Below are positions 42,017 to 43,911 of a stretch of DNA of 43,911 nucleotides, piece after piece; position 1 is the stretch's first letter, and each line of letters opens with the position of its first letter. Position numbers and translations under genes: made by a program. The stretch is from an uncultured Methanobrevibacter sp. (GTDB lineage: Archaea; Methanobacteriota; Methanobacteria; Methanobacteriales; Methanobacteriaceae), in assembly GCF_902771435.1 (NCBI RefSeq), contig NZ_CACXXB010000023.1, forward strand, positions 1-43,911, written 5' to 3'. Below the pieces are notes generated by a model. It was given only the letters and a program-made list of their open reading frames with translations. It did no database searches and had not been told where the DNA came from.

Positions 42017-43345
42017 ATGCGTACAGTAATTATAGGTGCGGGCGCTGCGGGACTTACCCTTGCATCCAACTTAAGAAACAATGATGAAGAAAGTGAAATA
42101 ATTATTTTTACAAAAGGAAAAGACATCGCATATTCTCCATGTGCCATCCCATTGGTTTTAGGCGGATGCATAGAGTCATTTGATGATATAATAATGCATG
42201 ATGCAGATTATTACCGTGATAGGGATATACAGGTTCATTTATCCACCACTGTAACCGGTGTGGATTCCGCCAACAAGGAAATTACATTTGAAAAGGACTC
42301 AGACTCACAAACAATGACTTATGATAAACTGGTCATCGCCGCAGGCTCTGATCTTATTGCTCCTGAGTTTGACATTGACGATATGGATAATATTTACTCA
42401 TTGGCCAACATCGATGACGGAAGGGTTATCCAGGAGTCTATTGAAGGCAAAAAGGACATTGTATTCATTTCTAATTTTTCCATAGGTATTGAAAGCGCCT
42501 ATGAATTGGCAAGGAAAGGTTATAACGTAACATTTCTGGAACAGTCATTTGGCATTCTGCCGTTATTTTTGGATGGGGAAATCGCAGGCAAGCTTGTGGA
42601 ATTAAATGAAGGAGTCAATTTCGAAACAAATGCAAATGTAGAGGGCATAAAAACCAACGGCTCCAGAAAGGAAATCCGCTACAATGACAAAACAATATCT
42701 GCCGACATTGTCATACTGCCGAGCAGTAAAGTGCCGTCAACATCTTTAGCTGGTGAGGCCGGATGTGAAATCGGAGATTTTGGAGCAGTCAAGATAAACG
42801 AATACCTCCAAACAACCGTCGAGGACATTTATGCCATCGGGGACTGTGTGGAAGTGAAAAGCCATGTAACCGGCACACCAACACTTTCACCCGCAGGAAC
42901 AACTGCCGTTCGCCAGGCTATGGTTCTTGCAAATAACCTCTCAGGCAATAAGATGACTTTTGATCCGGTTGTCAATACTGTAGTCTCCAAAGTGGGAAAT
43001 TACAATTATGCATGTTCAGGAATAACAGAATCCTTTGCAAACATGATAGGAATGCCTGTTGTGTCCGAATGCATTGAAACCTGCCAAAAGGCAAGATACT
43101 ACCCTCAAAACAATAGATTATACATCAAGATGATTTGTAAATTGGACGGAACCATTGTGGGCTGTCAAATGCTGTCCAACGGAGACCTTTCATCAAGAAT
43201 AGATGCCCTGTCATTCATAATCACCGGAAACATGAAATGTGAAGAGCTTATTCAAAAGGAATTTTCCTATACTCCGTCATTGGCAATGGTTGTAAATCCT
43301 ATTGTTCAGGTTGCATTGGAGCTTATGAAAAAATTAGATGAATGA
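42017..43345 (+). CDS. FAD-dependent pyridine nucleotide-disulfide oxidoreductase (Nox/CoADR type)
   Basis: A 442-residue flavoprotein with two dinucleotide folds. FAD binds GAGAAGL at 7-13, the redox-active cysteine is C42 in YSPCAIPL, and the second FAD motif is VEDIYAIGDC. The single active cysteine puts it with NADH oxidases, NADH peroxidases and CoA-disulfide reductases. The C-terminal dimerisation domain ends in the ELIQKEFSYTPSLAMVVNPI segment. A role in oxygen removal or CoA-disulfide reduction suits the neighbourhood of peroxide defence genes in the window. AGGTGA precedes the ATG. Confidence 0.92.
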   Translation: MRTVIIGAGAAGLTLASNLRNNDEESEIIIFTKGKDIAYSPCAIPLVLGGCIESFDDIIMHDADYYRDRDIQVHLSTTVTGVDSANKEITFEKDSDSQTMTYDKLVIAAGSDLIAPEFDIDDMDNIYSLANIDDGRVIQESIEGKKDIVFISNFSIGIESAYELARKGYNVTFLEQSFGILPLFLDGEIAGKLVELNEGVNFETNANVEGIKTNGSRKEIRYNDKTISADIVILPSSKVPSTSLAGEAGCEIGDFGAVKINEYLQTTVEDIYAIGDCVEVKSHVTGTPTLSPAGTTAVRQAMVLANNLSGNKMTFDPVVNTVVSKVGNYNYACSGITESFANMIGMPVVSECIETCQKARYYPQNNRLYIKMICKLDGTIVGCQMLSNGDLSSRIDALSFIITGNMKCEELIQKEFSYTPSLAMVVNPIVQVALELMKKLDE

Positions 43346-43369
43346 TTTCAGATTTAAGAGATTCGATGA

Positions 43370-43402
43370 AAATAGGTTGGAAGGAAAATCCAAACCTTAT
43401 TT
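43370..43402. terminator. Hairpin between convergent genes
   Basis: AATAGGTTGGA at 43370-43380 pairs imperfectly with TCCAAACCTTATT at 43389-43401 (bulged). It lies between the flavin reductase stop and the convergent membrane protein stop, so it may terminate both. Confidence 0.45.
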
Positions 43403-43410
43403 CAAAAATT

Positions 43411-43869
43411 TCAATTTGCCATAGGGTCAAATCCGAACACTTTCTTGGCAAGCCAGAATCCGATCGGATAGACGATGATGTTGATTAAAAGGTATGCGGT
43501 CACCCATCTTAAAGGCCACATTGTGAATAGCAAATCCACAGGCAGTCCCATTGGCAAACCGAATATTGCCGCCATGATGAAACTCATCATCAGGCTTATG
43601 AAAAATGCTGCAGGATTCCAAAGACCCATTCCGTCCCTGTCGGGATTGAAGTGAAATACCTTTTCCGCCAATCCGAATCCTATCGGATAGATAATGATGT
43701 TGATTAAAAGGTATGCGGTCACCCATCTCAATGGCCACATATACAGGCACAGGTCCGGTTCAAGTCCCTGAAGGCCCATAACTGACGGAACAAACATCCC
43801 GAATATTATTGCCATTACCATACTCATTATCAGGCTTATGAAGAATGCTGCAGGGTTCCAAAGTTTCAT
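43411..43869 (-). CDS. Internally duplicated four-helix membrane protein (DUF2798-like)
   Basis: A 152-residue membrane protein made of two near-identical halves. LWNPAAFFISL occurs at about residues 3 and 83, and MWPLRWVTAYLLINI with YPIGF near 44 and 117. Each half has two hydrophobic helices, so four in all. The halves are also highly similar at the DNA level (for example around 43450-43515 and 43680-43745), indicating recent tandem duplication. The family resembles DUF2798 proteins, function unknown. AGGAGGT lies upstream of the start (complement of 43876-43882). Confidence 0.85.
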   Translation of the reverse strand: MKLWNPAAFFISLIMSMVMAIIFGMFVPSVMGLQGLEPDLCLYMWPLRWVTAYLLINIIIYPIGFGLAEKVFHFNPDRDGMGLWNPAAFFISLMMSFIMAAIFGLPMGLPVDLLFTMWPLRWVTAYLLINIIVYPIGFWLAKKVFGFDPMAN

Positions 43870-43911
43870 TTCAAACCTCCTTTTTTGTCTTTTTTAAATT
43901 AATGAATTCGA

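Overview
The window is archaeal and most likely comes from a gut methanogen of the order Methanobacteriales, probably Methanobrevibacter or a close relative. The evidence is: a classic archaeal translation/transcription gene cluster (L7Ae, S28e, L24e, aIF5B, S6e, aIF2-gamma, Rpo7, Spt4, S24e, S27ae); the methanogenesis enzyme methenyl-H4MPT cyclohydrolase; A+T-rich DNA with TTTATATA-type promoters, GGTGA/GGAGG ribosome binding sites and T-run terminators; a large secreted adhesin-like protein; and a bile-salt-hydrolase-type enzyme, as expected of an intestinal resident. The species is an inference. No rRNA, tRNA, CRISPR array, insertion sequence or prophage was found.

Layout. 1-7,000: a compact plus-strand information-processing cluster that also carries ndk, a PIN-domain protein and a GTP-dependent dephospho-CoA kinase. 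7,066-8,487: argH. 8,518-8,731: a promoter overlapped by a near-perfect dyad, followed by a strongly folded non-coding stretch and a hairpin terminator; I read this as a candidate regulated small RNA. 8,730-10,562: a minus-strand set (NmrA-like SDR, KH/PP-loop ATPase, small zinc-ribbon protein). 10,749-12,562: a FtsX/MacB-type ABC exporter pair whose permease has no ordinary start codon at its conserved N terminus. 12,717-13,865: Fe-S aldo/keto-reductase-like protein. 13,900-14,722: an A+T-rich two-gene island (JAB/JAMM-like protein plus a 59-residue protein). 14,897-21,306: metY, alpha/beta hydrolase with a small membrane protein, an NSS transporter and a pair of solenoid-repeat proteins. 21,486-25,991: mch, a DUF4013-like membrane protein, two rubrerythrins (one missing a di-iron ligand segment) and a choloylglycine-hydrolase-family enzyme. 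26,120-29,794: an adhesin-like papain-family protease. 29,809-32,996: archaeal thymidylate synthase-like protein, acetyltransferase, membrane-anchored M14-like protein and a FabG-like SDR. 33,022-36,524: a heterodimeric ABC exporter. 36,632-43,869: DUF169 protein, RNase HI, DUF3100 membrane protein with a His-rich N terminus, a small acidic protein, a second NSS transporter, a flavin disulfide reductase and an internally duplicated membrane protein.

How the parts fit. The first 7 kb supplies translation and RNA polymerase parts. Much of the rest reads as life in an anaerobic host niche: oxygen and peroxide defence (rubrerythrins, flavin reductase), amino-acid uptake and sulfur assimilation (NSS transporters, metY), bile or conjugated-amide hydrolysis, surface proteolysis or adhesion, and drug or lipid export. 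Several promoters carry symmetric operator-like dyads (metal-box-like before the candidate RNA, two before the rubrerythrins, one before metY, one before the SDR gene). The most unusual items are the candidate dyad-controlled small RNA at 8.5-8.7 kb, the rubrerythrin lacking its ExxH segment, two genes that appear to start at AUC/AUU codons behind good Shine-Dalgarno sequences, and the JAB-like two-gene island.
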